From: Chromatiaceae bacterium
GTDB taxonomy: Bacteria > Pseudomonadota > Gammaproteobacteria > Chromatiales > Chromatiaceae
NCBI GenBank assembly: GCA_024235175.1
Contig: JACKMX010000006.1
Span: 52,501-116,500 of the forward strand
Direction of reading: 5' to 3'
Length of the DNA: 64,000 bases
The translations under genes and the position numbers were made by a program. The notes under the pieces are model-generated. The model worked only from the letters and a program-made list of their open reading frames with translations. It was not told the origin of the DNA and searched no databases. Positions 1-8,753 of the stretch are shown in pieces (the stretch's first letter is position 1; each line of letters begins with the position of its first letter).

Positions 1-1271
1 ACTTTTACTTTATGCAGGGGTATGCCGACACTGGAAGGTTGATTGTTTTCCAGGGGATTGATGCTGATTACCGGACTGGTTTCGGTCAACCCATAACCCT
101 GCAGCAAAGGTATACCGAGACCAATGAATACCTTTGCAATCTCAGGCGAAAGCGGCGCACCGCCACTCACCGCCACCCGCAATCGCCCGCCTAACTTATC
201 AAAAATCTTGGTGGCAACCAGTGGCTGGAGCACCGGCCAAAGCAGAAGAAGAGGCCCCCATCTTCCCCTTCGCTGCCCACATAGAAATCGTTTCCAGCCA
301 ACAACGACTGCCAATTCGAACATCTTTCTGGCAAATACCGACTTCCTGGCAATTTGCTCTTTCAACCTGGCATACACTCGTTCGAATATTCTCGGCACGG
401 CGATCATCGCGGTTGGCCTGATAAGCTGCAGATCTTCAGCAAGCTGCCCCACTGATCTGGAATAGGCCACCATGGACCCGGTCATAACCGGAAGATAGTA
501 CCCCCCCGTACGCTCCAGTGTATGAGAGAGCGGCAGAAAAGAGAGAAAAACGTCCTCCCTGTAGCAATCGACAACAGCAAGCGCTCCATGTGCCACCGAC
601 AGCATATTGTAGTGACTCAACATTACCCCTTTTGGACGACCCGTTGTTCCGGAGGTATATACAATTGAAGCCAGTTCGCCGGCCTCTCCCTTTCGGCAGC
701 ACGATTCGCCACCTTTCTCCGGCAACCAATCAGATACAAGACATATCCTTTCGTCAATTTCTGCAAGCTTTTCTACCTCAATTCCTGAATCAAGTACCAG
801 AATCCGCTTTAGAAGCTTGTTGCCTCCAATAACTGAAGCCAACCTTTTCAAGCGACCAGCATCCTGCACCAACAGCAGTTTTGACGCGGAATCGTTCAAT
901 ATATATGCAATACTTTCTGGACGATCATCGGTGTACAAAGGAACTACAACCAGCCCCAATCCCAAACAGGCCTGATCGAACATCACCCATTGAGGACAAT
1001 TGCGAAGTAACAGTGCAGCCCGGTCGCCCGGACCAAGGGGTTCGCCCGCCAATGCATCACGCCAACGGGCAATTTGAGCAGCCATCTGGTTCCAGCTGTA
1101 TTCCTCCCAGGATCCCGACTCTCGCTGGAAACTTTTATACGCGGGTCGATCTCCCGATCGACGCACCCGTTCGGAAAACATGCCGTCGATAGTCCCGACG
1201 CTTTCCGGTGCGATAATATCTTCGCTCCAACCTGCCAATTCCTTCTCCCGTCGATTATTGATGATTCCCAT
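1..1271 (-). CDS. AMP-dependent long-chain acyl-CoA synthetase, C-terminus outside window
   Basis: The reading frame is open from an ATG at 1271 to the left edge, giving about 423 N-terminal residues. The adenylate-forming enzyme signature Y-T-S-G-T-T-G-R-P-K-G lies at about residues 205-215, followed by a V-M-L-S-H motif. Near the edge is a G-Y-G-L-T-E-T-S-P motif, the second conserved motif of the family. These enzymes activate fatty acids to acyl-CoA through an acyl-adenylate at the membrane. The start is the first ATG that gives the usual short N-terminus; its Shine-Dalgarno is weak. Exact substrate class is inferred from resemblance to FadD15-type synthetases. The gene is divergent from trmB. 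Confidence 0.85.
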   Translation of the reverse strand, partial: MGIINNRREKELAGWSEDIIAPESVGTIDGMFSERVRRSGDRPAYKSFQRESGSWEEYSWNQMAAQIARWRDALAGEPLGPGDRAALLLRNCPQWVMFDQACLGLGLVVVPLYTDDRPESIAYILNDSASKLLLVQDAGRLKRLASVIGGNKLLKRILVLDSGIEVEKLAEIDERICLVSDWLPEKGGESCCRKGEAGELASIVYTSGTTGRPKGVMLSHYNMLSVAHGALAVVDCYREDVFLSFLPLSHTLERTGGYYLPVMTGSMVAYSRSVGQLAEDLQLIRPTAMIAVPRIFERVYARLKEQIARKSVFARKMFELAVVVGWKRFLCGQRRGRWGPLLLLWPVLQPLVATKIFDKLGGRLRVAVSGGAPLSPEIAKVFIGLGIPLLQGYGLTETSPVISINPLENNQPSSVGIPLHKVK

Positions 1272-1385
1272 GTTTATTCTTGCCGAAAGCAGTTTAGTGT
1301 AGAATTTACCGACAATGCCAGATCACGGACACTTTCCAACAGGCGCAGTCAGACAGACGTTTTCAGGAAAACTCATTTGACCGTT

Positions 1386-2078
1386 ATGCCTGATGTCAAG
1401 CCACCCCATCGAAGAATCCGCAGCTTCGTAGTGCGGGAAGGCCGTTTAACCCAAGGCCAGGAACGGGCGTTCGAGCAGATATGGCCATACTTTGGTGTTC
1501 AGTTTGACGGCACCCGCCTGAATCTTCCTCAACTTTTCGGAAATAATGCCCCGGTCTTTCTGGAGATCGGATTCGGTGACGGCGAATCCCTTGCTCAAAT
1601 GGCAGCATGTAATCCTGAAACCAACTACCTGGGCGTAGAGATGCATCGCCCGGGTGTAGGACATCTGTTGCTGAAGATGGAACAACAATCATTGACCAAT
1701 GTACGTGTGATTCGTCATGATGCGGTGGAAGTCGTGCGTCAGGGTCTGGCCAACGCTGCACTCACCGGACTCTTCCTTTTTTTCCCGGACCCATGGCACA
1801 AGCGACGCCACAACAAGCGGCGTATCCTGCAGCCGGAATTTGTGAATGAAATTGCCAGAGTTTTACGTCCCGGCGGTATTTTTCATGCTGCGACCGATTG
1901 GGATGAGTACGCCAGACATATGCTGCGTGTGATGACTGAGGCCGACGTCTCCTTCGAAAATTGCGCCGGAGAAAACCACTATTCTGTCCGGCCAGACTAC
2001 CGTCTCTTGACTAAATTCGAGCGGCGTGGCCAACATCTTGGACATGAGGTCCGGGACCTGATATTCAGGCGCCGCTGA
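1386..2078 (+). CDS. trmB: tRNA (guanine-N7-)-methyltransferase TrmB
   Basis: Encodes 230 residues. TrmB methylates G46 in the variable loop of tRNAs using S-adenosylmethionine. The glycine-rich SAM site E-I-G-F-G-D-G-E is at about residues 60-67. The family signature P-D-P-W-H-K-R-R-H-N-K-R-R lies mid-protein, and the C-terminus has the usual T-D-W-D-E-Y segment. The frame is open further upstream, but the ATG at 1386 gives the normal family length and the N-terminal basic stretch R-R-I-R-S-F-V. It is 8 bp upstream of the fetAB pair and may be co-transcribed with it. Confidence 0.93.
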   Translation: MPDVKPPHRRIRSFVVREGRLTQGQERAFEQIWPYFGVQFDGTRLNLPQLFGNNAPVFLEIGFGDGESLAQMAACNPETNYLGVEMHRPGVGHLLLKMEQQSLTNVRVIRHDAVEVVRQGLANAALTGLFLFFPDPWHKRRHNKRRILQPEFVNEIARVLRPGGIFHAATDWDEYARHMLRVMTEADVSFENCAGENHYSVRPDYRLLTKFERRGQHLGHEVRDLIFRRR

Positions 2079-2086
2079 AATCCAAT

Positions 2087-2683
2087 ATGGCCTACTTTCA
2101 GCTCATTCAATTTAAGAGCCGGGGCCTTGAACCCATCGATCTGTCTATAGATGCAGGTCAGTGCGTCACTCTGGCAGGCCCATCAGGTTGCGGAAAATCT
2201 CTGTTACTGCGTGCTATAGCCGATCTGGACCCTCACGAAGGGGAAGCGTGTATAGAGCATTGCGTTCAATCACAGACACCCCCCCCTGAATGGCGCCGTC
2301 AGGCCGGACTGCTTAGTGCAGAGAGCCACTGGTGGGCAGACAAAATACGGGATCATCTGCCCCATTCGAATTCGGACCTACTGGCCGCATTGGGATTCTC
2401 AGAGGAGTCTCTCGCATGGGAGGTATCCCGACTGTCGAGTGGAGAGCGTCAACGGCTGGCGCTATTTCGTATGTTAATTGGTAAGCCAAAGCTGCTGCTA
2501 CTGGACGAGCCAACCGCCAACCTGGATCAAGTGAGCGCCGGACGGGTCGAGAATCTGATAAAGGAATACCTTAAAACCAGTGATTCGGCCGCACTCTGGG
2601 TGAGTCACGACCCCAAGCAAAGGAAAAGAGTTGGAGACCGGGGATTTCAGATCGAGAGCGGCCGGTTGGTGCCTGAGCTATGA
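2087..2683 (+). CDS. fetA: Iron efflux ABC transporter ATP-binding protein FetA (YbbL)
   Basis: A 198-residue ABC ATPase with Walker A G-P-S-G-C-G-K-S near residue 31, signature motif L-S-S-G-E-R-Q and Walker B L-L-L-L-D-E-P-T, then the switch histidine in W-V-S-H-D-P. It overlaps the next gene by 4 bp. In E. coli FetA pairs with the permease FetB to export iron and confer resistance to oxidative stress. The assignment rests on the size, on pairing with a UPF0014-type permease and on the motif set. Some homologues are annotated only as YbbL-like ATPases. Confidence 0.85.
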   Translation: MAYFQLIQFKSRGLEPIDLSIDAGQCVTLAGPSGCGKSLLLRAIADLDPHEGEACIEHCVQSQTPPPEWRRQAGLLSAESHWWADKIRDHLPHSNSDLLAALGFSEESLAWEVSRLSSGERQRLALFRMLIGKPKLLLLDEPTANLDQVSAGRVENLIKEYLKTSDSAALWVSHDPKQRKRVGDRGFQIESGRLVPEL

Positions 2684-3471
2684 ATCTGATCCCGCTCACC
2701 CCCCTGGACCTCTCAATAGCGGCTCTGCTGGTGTTTGGGCTGGCCGCACTATCCTGGCGAATGCGCCTGGGTGTGGAGCGGCGACTGCTGGTCGCAGCCA
2801 GCCGCAGTGTAATTCAACTCACCTTGCTCGGCCTGGTACTCAAGACACTATTTGATCAGTCCAATCCGTTCCTTATCGGCGCCCTCAGTCTGTTCATGCT
2901 GGGAATGGCGGGATATGAAGTGATGGCCCGTCAGGAGCGAAGATTCTCCGGCTTTTGGGGCATGGGGATCGGCACACTTTCCATGTTCATCTCATCTTTC
3001 AGTATTACACTGCTGGCGCTGAATCTGGTGGTCAGAGTCGAACCCTGGTACACCCCTCAGTACCTGATTCCAATGCTGGGAATGCTATTGGGCAACACCA
3101 TGTCCGGCATGGCAATCGCTTTGGACAATCTAACCCAAAGCGCCTGGCAGCAGCGGGGGGCAATTGAAGCCAGATTGATGCTGGGACACACCTGGGACCA
3201 GGCCATCGGGGATCTGCGCCGGCGCGCCCTGCGCTCCGGCCTGATTCCCATCATCAACTCAATGGCGGCAGCCGGCGTGGTAAGCCTGCCAGGTATGATG
3301 ACCGGGCAAATACTGGCAGGCAGCCCCCCGCTGGAAGCTGCCAAGTACCAGATTATGATTTTGCTGTTAATAGCGGTCGGAACCGGATTAGGTGCAATTG
3401 CCGCCGTCTCTCTGGGCGCATTCCGGCTGTTTGACAAGCGCCAGCGACTGCGGCTGGACCGCCTGAAATAG
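2680..3471 (+). CDS. fetB: Iron export permease FetB (UPF0014 / YbbM family)
   Basis: A 263-residue hydrophobic protein with about six or seven membrane segments. It carries the family-typical stretches M-L-G-N-T-M-S-G and S-L-P-G-M-M-T-G-Q-I-L-A-G that mark UPF0014 permeases. The start overlaps the fetA stop (ATGA), indicating translational coupling. It acts in the inner membrane as partner of FetA. The substrate (iron) is inherited from the E. coli system and is not shown by this sequence. Confidence 0.87.
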   Translation: MNLIPLTPLDLSIAALLVFGLAALSWRMRLGVERRLLVAASRSVIQLTLLGLVLKTLFDQSNPFLIGALSLFMLGMAGYEVMARQERRFSGFWGMGIGTLSMFISSFSITLLALNLVVRVEPWYTPQYLIPMLGMLLGNTMSGMAIALDNLTQSAWQQRGAIEARLMLGHTWDQAIGDLRRRALRSGLIPIINSMAAAGVVSLPGMMTGQILAGSPPLEAAKYQIMILLLIAVGTGLGAIAAVSLGAFRLFDKRQRLRLDRLK

Positions 3472-3516
3472 ACCCTCTTCCATTTGGTTTACCAGCCAAT
3501 ACAAGGCCTCAGCTCG

Positions 3517-3738
3517 CTAACCCACCCGGCGCTTGCGATAAAGCTTTAGGAACAATAACACCCAAGGCGTCCCGTGGAGGAGAAGATCGAAAATATCGAT
3601 AGGTGCCGACAAACTTCCGCCTGCCAGCATTTTCAGCTTCTGCCACACATGTGGCTCAGGAATTAACGGCGCAAGCCCCAGCAGCAGACAGGCTATTACC
3701 AATACACTCAGCGGCAGATTATCCAACCACGCCATCAT
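3517..3738 (-). CDS. Small two-span membrane protein
   Basis: Encodes 73 residues with a hydrophobic segment near residues 8-26 and a second near 45-65, ending in a basic tail K-L-Y-R-K-R-R-V-G. It starts directly after the stop codon of the macrodomain gene (TAA-ATG-ATG), and a GGAG lies just before that stop, so the two genes are probably translated together. Small proteins of this shape occur in gammaproteobacteria, sometimes labelled RND transporter without functional support. I do not know its function. Confidence 0.65.
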   Translation of the reverse strand: MMAWLDNLPLSVLVIACLLLGLAPLIPEPHVWQKLKMLAGGSLSAPIDIFDLLLHGTPWVLLFLKLYRKRRVG

Positions 3739-4251
3739 TTACTCTCCATTTGAAATACATTCGGGACAGATGTCTTGATATAGTGCGGCATCTTCGGCGC
3801 TGAAACAGCAGGCGATAATCTCTTGAAAACCCCCTGCCTCACGCATTGCATCGATAGCTATCTGAGCTGCTGCACGTTTCGGGAAACCGTAGGCACCCGT
3901 GCTGATTGCCGGAAAAGCAATACTTGCAGCCCCACTCTGCCGAGCCAGTAAAAATGTGCTCCTGTAGCAGCTGCGCAACAGCTCCGGTTCCCCATTGCTG
4001 CCACCACTCCATACTGGCCCAACGGTATGCACCACCCATCTGGCGGGAAGATCGAAAGCGTCGGTAATTCTGGCTTCACCGGTAGGACAGCCACCAATTT
4101 TTCGACACGCTTCCAGCAGTCCCGGACCGGCCGCCCGGTGGATGGCGCCATCAACACCACCACCGCCAAGTAAGGAGTTATTGGCCGCGTTGACAATCAC
4201 GTCAACAGACAGCCTGGTTATATCCTGTTGCACTATTCTGATCCTGGCCAT
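3739..4251 (-). CDS. Macrodomain protein, O-acetyl-ADP-ribose deacetylase type
   Basis: A 170-residue single macrodomain. The ADP-ribose-binding motif V-N-A-A-N-N-S-L-L-G-G-G-G-V-D-G-A-I-H-R-A-A-G is near residues 21-43, followed by G-A-Y-G-F-P, which forms the phosphate-binding loop. E. coli YmdB of this class removes acetyl from O-acetyl-ADP-ribose and also reverses some ADP-ribosylation. The gene is convergent with fetB and precedes a small membrane protein with no gap. Whether it acts on metabolites or on modified macromolecules cannot be seen. Confidence 0.9.
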   Translation of the reverse strand: MARIRIVQQDITRLSVDVIVNAANNSLLGGGGVDGAIHRAAGPGLLEACRKIGGCPTGEARITDAFDLPARWVVHTVGPVWSGGSNGEPELLRSCYRSTFLLARQSGAASIAFPAISTGAYGFPKRAAAQIAIDAMREAGGFQEIIACCFSAEDAALYQDICPECISNGE

Positions 4252-4356
4252 ACCGCTCCCATGCTGGTCCGCACATCTATCGATCTGCCACAGACTACCC
4301 TCTGAAAGCTATTAAAACAGGTTTATTCACGGACCGAAAATTGTAGGATAACACCC

Positions 4357-4710
4357 ATGTCCACAGTTTCAGGCTTTATCTTCATCGTATTCGTTATCTG
4401 GTTTTGGCTGGATAGCGCCCGCGCCCGTGAAATAGCAATCGGCATCTGTGAGTTAAGCTGTAAACAGCGTGGGCTTCAGTTTCTCGACCAGACGGTGGCT
4501 TTAAGCGGGCTTGGAATTCAGTGGACGGCCAGGGGAATCCGAGTCAAGCGATTGTTCAGATTCGATTTTAGCGAAGAGGGTTTGGAGCGTCGGAGCGGCC
4601 ATATCACACTCGTCGGAATAGAGTTGGCGGATTTCAGCCTCGGTTTACCGAGCGATACTGAGAATATTCACCTCTTCCCCTTGAAGCCGGAAGAGGAGAC
4701 CAAACACTAA
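4357..4710 (+). CDS. DUF3301 family protein
   Basis: Encodes 117 residues with one N-terminal membrane span (about residues 6-20, ending W-F-W-L-D-S-A-R-A-R-E). The hydrophilic part resembles the DUF3301 family: C-K-Q-R-G-L-Q-F-L-D-Q-T-V-A-L followed by R-R-S-G-H-I. The family is widespread in gammaproteobacteria and has no established function. The gene stands alone, divergent from the macrodomain gene and convergent with sspB. Confidence 0.75.
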   Translation: MSTVSGFIFIVFVIWFWLDSARAREIAIGICELSCKQRGLQFLDQTVALSGLGIQWTARGIRVKRLFRFDFSEEGLERRSGHITLVGIELADFSLGLPSDTENIHLFPLKPEEETKH

Positions 4711-4814
4711 ATATCTCCCTCCGGGAAAACTCGCATCGTTGAATTTAACACCACTCTCCCAAGCGCGCTCTTTCCCAGACTGCCTCTCTCCTTAAACCTC
4801 AGTCCTATTCTGAC

Positions 4815-5216
4815 CTATTTGATCAACTTGAGAGTTGGGCGATCACGTGGTGGACTGGGATCAAACCCATCGTCCGGCGGGGGGTCTTTTTCAGAAGGCC
4901 CCCCCTGCTCCAAAAACAGCATGCCCTGCCTGTTCTCTTTTGCATAGATACCCAGTACCGCCGAGGGCGGCACCATGACATGCATAGGTGATCCACTGAA
5001 TCGCGCGCTGAAACTAATCATTTTGTTACCCAGTTCCAGTTGCCGGACCGCTCCTGGCGCAATATTCAACACGATACGACCTTCCTCAACAAACTGAGAC
5101 GGGACCAAGACGCCATCAACTGTCGCATCCACCAGCAAGTGGGGGGTCAACGAATTATCCACCAGCCACTCGTAGAGCGCCCGGATCAAATAAGGGCGAT
5201 TTGAGCTGATCATCAC
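4815..5216 (-). CDS. sspB: ClpXP specificity-enhancing factor SspB
   Basis: A 133-residue protein. SspB binds ssrA-tagged peptides and delivers them to ClpXP. The N-terminal part (S-S-N-R-P-Y-L-I-R-A-L-Y-E-W, then T-P-H-L-L-V-D-A) matches the dimeric substrate-binding domain, with G-R-I-V-L-N-I in the tag-binding groove region. The acidic, proline-rich middle is the flexible linker. The end (P-T-L-K-L-I-K) resembles the ClpX-docking tail. It lies 16 bp after sspA on the same strand, the usual arrangement. Confidence 0.93.
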   Translation of the reverse strand: MMISSNRPYLIRALYEWLVDNSLTPHLLVDATVDGVLVPSQFVEEGRIVLNIAPGAVRQLELGNKMISFSARFSGSPMHVMVPPSAVLGIYAKENRQGMLFLEQGGPSEKDPPPDDGFDPSPPRDRPTLKLIK

Positions 5217-5232
5217 CTAGTGCCCAAGAGCT

Positions 5233-5856
5233 CTACTCCCGCATCTCCTCTTCGAGCTCGGTCAAGCTGTCCTTAAAAGATTCACGTGCGAACAGGTGCT
5301 TGGCGTACTCATTTACTGCCTTCGCCTGAGCCGGTAACTCGACTCCCAGTAACGGCAATCGCCACAATAGTGGAGCAATGGAACAATCCACCAGGGAGAA
5401 ATCGGCGCTCATGAAAAAGGGCTTCGAGGCAAACACCGGTGCTGTCACGGTTAAACTTTCCCGTAACTCTTTTCGCGCTTTGCCCGCCTGCTTTCCACCA
5501 GCCAGTATCTGGTCCATCAAACGGTACCAATCGTGGTCCACCCGATGGAGAAACAGGCGTGAACTGGCTTTCGAAACCGGATCTACCGGCATCAAGGGAG
5601 GATGTGGAAATCGCTCGTCGAGATACTCCATGATAATGCGGGACTCATACAACACCAGATCCCGATCCACCAGCGTAGGCAGAGTTCCATACGGATTGAG
5701 ATCCATAATGTCATCGGAAATGGCAAGTGGATCAACATCTATCACTTCCACGGTGATGTTTTTCTCGGCCAGCACCAGCCTCACACGATGACTGTAAGGA
5801 CTGCTGGCGTCCGAATACATGGTCATCACAGATCTCTTGTTCGCAACCACGGTCAT
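5233..5856 (-). CDS. sspA: Stringent starvation protein A (glutathione S-transferase fold)
   Basis: Encodes 207 residues. SspA has a GST fold but acts as an RNA polymerase-binding transcription factor in stationary phase. The N-terminus M-T-V-V-A-N-K-R-S-V-M-T and the segment S-S-P-Y-S-H-R-V-R-L-V-L-A-E-K match the family, as does N-P-Y-G-T-L-P-T-L-V-D-R. A GTG three codons upstream is also in frame, but the ATG at 5856 has a GGAG 8 bp before it and fits the family. The gene lies between the petABC terminator and sspB. Confidence 0.93.
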   Translation of the reverse strand: MTVVANKRSVMTMYSDASSPYSHRVRLVLAEKNITVEVIDVDPLAISDDIMDLNPYGTLPTLVDRDLVLYESRIIMEYLDERFPHPPLMPVDPVSKASSRLFLHRVDHDWYRLMDQILAGGKQAGKARKELRESLTVTAPVFASKPFFMSADFSLVDCSIAPLLWRLPLLGVELPAQAKAVNEYAKHLFARESFKDSLTELEEEMRE

Positions 5857-5889
5857 ACAAACCACTCCAAAATTGTGCAGCCTGGAATT

Positions 5890-5928
5890 AAAAAGGGGTG
5901 CATAGTATAACCCAAACTATGCACCCCC
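5890..5928 (-). terminator. Rho-independent terminator after petABC
   Basis: A perfect 12-bp inverted repeat (5895-5906 against 5916-5927, arms GGGGTGCATAGT and ACTATGCACCCC) encloses a 9-nt loop. Read on the minus strand it is followed by a run of five T. It lies between the petC stop and the sspA start, so it separates the bc1 operon from sspAB. Confidence 0.85.
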
Positions 5929-6003
5929 ACGTACGAACCTTCGAAAAATCAATCTGTGACCGGCATCATTCCATCCCTTTTACCGGTATTTCTGCTACTT
6001 GGA

Positions 6004-6726
6004 TCAGTGTACGTCCTTCCAATACTCCTTCTTCAACAGATAGGCAAGCACGAAGAAAACCGCGATAAACAGCAACACCCAAATGCCCAGACGTTTACGT
6101 TCCATTTGAATCGGCTCGCCGACATAGCTTAAAAAAGCGGTCAAGTCGCGCATTGCCGCATCAAATTCGGCAGGACTCAGAGTACCCGGAGTCACCTGCT
6201 CAAACTTCTCAAAAACTTTCTGACCATCGTGCTCTTCGAAAACGGCTTTTTGAGTACCCTGCAATTTCCAAAAAACGTGAGGCATGCCGACATCCGGAAA
6301 CACTACATTGTTAACACCAAATGGACGAGTTTCGTCGATATAGAAACTCCGCAGGTAAGTATAAATCCAGTCAACACCACGGGCGCGGGCAATCACACTC
6401 AAATCCGGGGGAATAACGCCAAACCAGTTACTGGCATCCTGCGAATCCATCGCGACGGTCATCGTTTCACCGATCTTGTCGGTTGTAAACATGAGGTTTT
6501 CCTTCACCTCATCCTCGGTCAACCCCAAGTCCTTGGCAGTTCTGTTGTAACGCTGAAATTTGGCTGAGTGACAACTCAGGCAATAGTTGACGAAATATTT
6601 TGCCCCCCGTTGCAGAGACGCCTGATCCCCGAGATCAATATCCGCATCGTCCAGATGGGCGCCACCTGAAGCCATTCCAAACAGAGGAGCCATTGCCAAT
6701 AAAAATCCAACAATCAGCTTATTCAT
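6004..6726 (-). CDS. petC: Cytochrome c1 subunit of the bc1 complex
   Basis: Encodes 240 residues with a Sec signal peptide (about 1-20). One CxxCH haem-c site, C-L-S-C-H, lies near residue 50. A C-terminal membrane anchor (about 214-232) is followed by K-K-E-Y-W-K-D-V-H. It accepts electrons from the Rieske protein and passes them to soluble cytochrome c. It overlaps petB by 4 bp and is the last gene of petABC. Confidence 0.95.
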   Translation of the reverse strand: MNKLIVGFLLAMAPLFGMASGGAHLDDADIDLGDQASLQRGAKYFVNYCLSCHSAKFQRYNRTAKDLGLTEDEVKENLMFTTDKIGETMTVAMDSQDASNWFGVIPPDLSVIARARGVDWIYTYLRSFYIDETRPFGVNNVVFPDVGMPHVFWKLQGTQKAVFEEHDGQKVFEKFEQVTPGTLSPAEFDAAMRDLTAFLSYVGEPIQMERKRLGIWVLLFIAVFFVLAYLLKKEYWKDVH

Positions 6727-7952
6727 TTGGTCACCCTCTCTGGAACGGGCTTGGTCTTATCCATCTTGCTGTAGATGGGCATCAGAAGGAAGAACGCGAA
6801 ATAGAGAAAGGTGCAGATCCGCGCCAACATGGTCAGTATCGGGGTAGCCGGCTGCACACCCAGCCAGCCCAAAACGATAAACGCAACCACAAATATACCA
6901 AGCCAAACCTTGAATATCAGACCTTTATAACGAACCGACTTTACTGGACTGCGGTCGAGCCAGGGAAGGAAGAAAATCAACACGATTGCCGCCCCCATGG
7001 CTACAACACCGGGGAAGGCAGAGCCCGCCATCGATGGCACTGCACGCAAAATCGCATAGAATGGCGTGAAGTACCAGACAGGAGCGATATGCTCCGGGGT
7101 CTTCAACGGATTGGCAGGCTCGAAGTTGGGATGTTCCAGAAAATAACCGCCCATCTCCGGTGCATAGAACACGGCCGCGGCAAATAGGAACAGGAAACCC
7201 GCCACACCGGCTATATCCTTCACAGAATAGTAGGGATGAAACGGGATGCCGTCTGCAGGCGCCGTTTCGCTCCACTTGTTGCCCTTGGGTCCCTTCTTGA
7301 TCTCGATGCCGTCGGGGTTGTTGGATCCAACCTTATGCAGTGCCACGATATGCACGAAGACGATGGCGGCCAGCAGAAACGGCAGTAAAAAGTGCAGCGC
7401 GAAAAATCGGTTCAGGGTAGCATCCGAAATGACATAATCACCTCTGATCCAGATGCCCAGTTCTTCACCGACCACCGGTACAGCCGAGAACAGATTGATA
7501 ATCACCTGCGCGCCCCAATAGGACATCTGACCCCAGGGAAGCAGATAACCCATGAATGCAGTGGCCATCATGACAATGTAAATAATCACACCGATAATCC
7601 ACAGCAGTTCCCGAGGCTTACGGTAGGAACCGTACAGCAGCCCGCGGAACATGTGCAGATATATGACAATAAAAAATGCCGACGCGCCGGTTGAGTGCAG
7701 ATAGCGGATCAACCAGCCCCAATCCACATCGCGCATAATGTACTCGACTGAGCCGAACGCAAGTTCAGCGTCAGGCTTATACATCATCGCCAGCCAGACG
7801 CCAGTCAAAATCTGGTTGACCAGGACCAGCATGCCGAGTGATCCCATGAAGTACCAGAAATTAAAGTTCTTCGGTGCATAGTACTGGGCAAGGTGCTCGT
7901 TCCATACCTTGGTAAGCGGATAGCGATCATCAAACCATTTCAACATGCTCAT
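6723..7952 (-). CDS. petB: Cytochrome b subunit of the bc1 complex
   Basis: A 409-residue integral membrane protein with the two bis-histidine haem pairs, the second pair (L-H and V-H) 14 residues apart in a hydrophobic helix. It forms the quinol-oxidising and quinone-reducing sites in the inner membrane. The Qo-site motif reads P-V-W-Y where mitochondria have P-E-W-Y. P-V-W-Y variants are known from some proteobacterial complexes. Start and petA stop overlap by one base (TGATG), and the stop overlaps petC. Confidence 0.96.
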   Translation of the reverse strand: MSMLKWFDDRYPLTKVWNEHLAQYYAPKNFNFWYFMGSLGMLVLVNQILTGVWLAMMYKPDAELAFGSVEYIMRDVDWGWLIRYLHSTGASAFFIVIYLHMFRGLLYGSYRKPRELLWIIGVIIYIVMMATAFMGYLLPWGQMSYWGAQVIINLFSAVPVVGEELGIWIRGDYVISDATLNRFFALHFLLPFLLAAIVFVHIVALHKVGSNNPDGIEIKKGPKGNKWSETAPADGIPFHPYYSVKDIAGVAGFLFLFAAAVFYAPEMGGYFLEHPNFEPANPLKTPEHIAPVWYFTPFYAILRAVPSMAGSAFPGVVAMGAAIVLIFFLPWLDRSPVKSVRYKGLIFKVWLGIFVVAFIVLGWLGVQPATPILTMLARICTFLYFAFFLLMPIYSKMDKTKPVPERVTK

Positions 7953-8545
7953 CAGGAGGCTCCTCCGTCTTCACCTACCAGAATCCGGGTATCCGACAGG
8001 AACTGATAGGGTGGGATTACCAGGTTTGTCGGTGCCGGCACGCCACTGTAGACACGACCGGCCAGATCGAACCGGGAGCCATGACAGGGGCAGAAAAAGC
8101 CGCCCAGCCACTCAGGCCCCAGATCTGCTGGCGCCAAGTCAGGCCGAAAGGTGGGGGAGCAACCCAGATGGGTACAGATGCCAACTGCCACAAGATATTC
8201 TGGTTTACGCGAGCGCGTTGGATTTTTGCAATACTCGGGCTGCTGGGGCATGTCGGATGCCGGGTCTGCCAGGCGTGGTTCGAGCTTGGCCAGGTCGGCG
8301 ATGTTCCTCTCTGTGCGACGCACCACCCACACCGGCTTTCCGCGCCACTTGACACGCATCAACTGGCCCGGTTCAAGCTTGCTGATATCGGCTTCCACCG
8401 GCGCTCCCGCCGCTTTGGCCTTCTCACTGGGCGCCCAGGACGCCAGAAAAGGATAAACCACATAGCCGGCGCCGACGGCTCCGACTACACTCGTCGCGGC
8501 AGTCAACATCCGCCGCTTTTTTAAATCCACGCCATCTGCGCTCAT
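7952..8545 (-). CDS. petA: Rieske iron-sulfur subunit of the bc1 complex
   Basis: Encodes 197 residues. The N-terminus has basic residues (K-K-R-R-M-L-T) before a hydrophobic anchor, consistent with Tat-dependent insertion. The 2Fe-2S cluster ligands are in C-T-H-L-G-C and C-P-C-H-G-S near the C-terminal half. It transfers electrons from ubiquinol to cytochrome c1. It is the first gene of petABC, with a GGGGG-type ribosome site about 8 bp before the ATG. Confidence 0.95.
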   Translation of the reverse strand: MSADGVDLKKRRMLTAATSVVGAVGAGYVVYPFLASWAPSEKAKAAGAPVEADISKLEPGQLMRVKWRGKPVWVVRRTERNIADLAKLEPRLADPASDMPQQPEYCKNPTRSRKPEYLVAVGICTHLGCSPTFRPDLAPADLGPEWLGGFFCPCHGSRFDLAGRVYSGVPAPTNLVIPPYQFLSDTRILVGEDGGAS

Positions 8546-8753
8546 TGCTTAACGACCCCCGGAGTTGTCTGGGATGACTTTGGAATATCGTGCATGTGAG
8601 TCTGAAACTTGCACCCGTACAAAAATCAGGAGTACAGAATATGCTGATATTTACCCCAATTAGACGGCGCATTTTCCAACATGCGTCCACAGAGGTCAAG
8701 AAAGACTCAGGCGTTATACGGCTATGGCTGACTCAGAGCAGTTAAGAACAAAG

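Noticed and set aside
1..1271. Possible frameshifted acyl-CoA synthetase, since only short frames with start and stop codons are seen
   Set aside because: Translating the minus strand from 1271 gives one unbroken frame to the window edge; it is merely truncated by the window.
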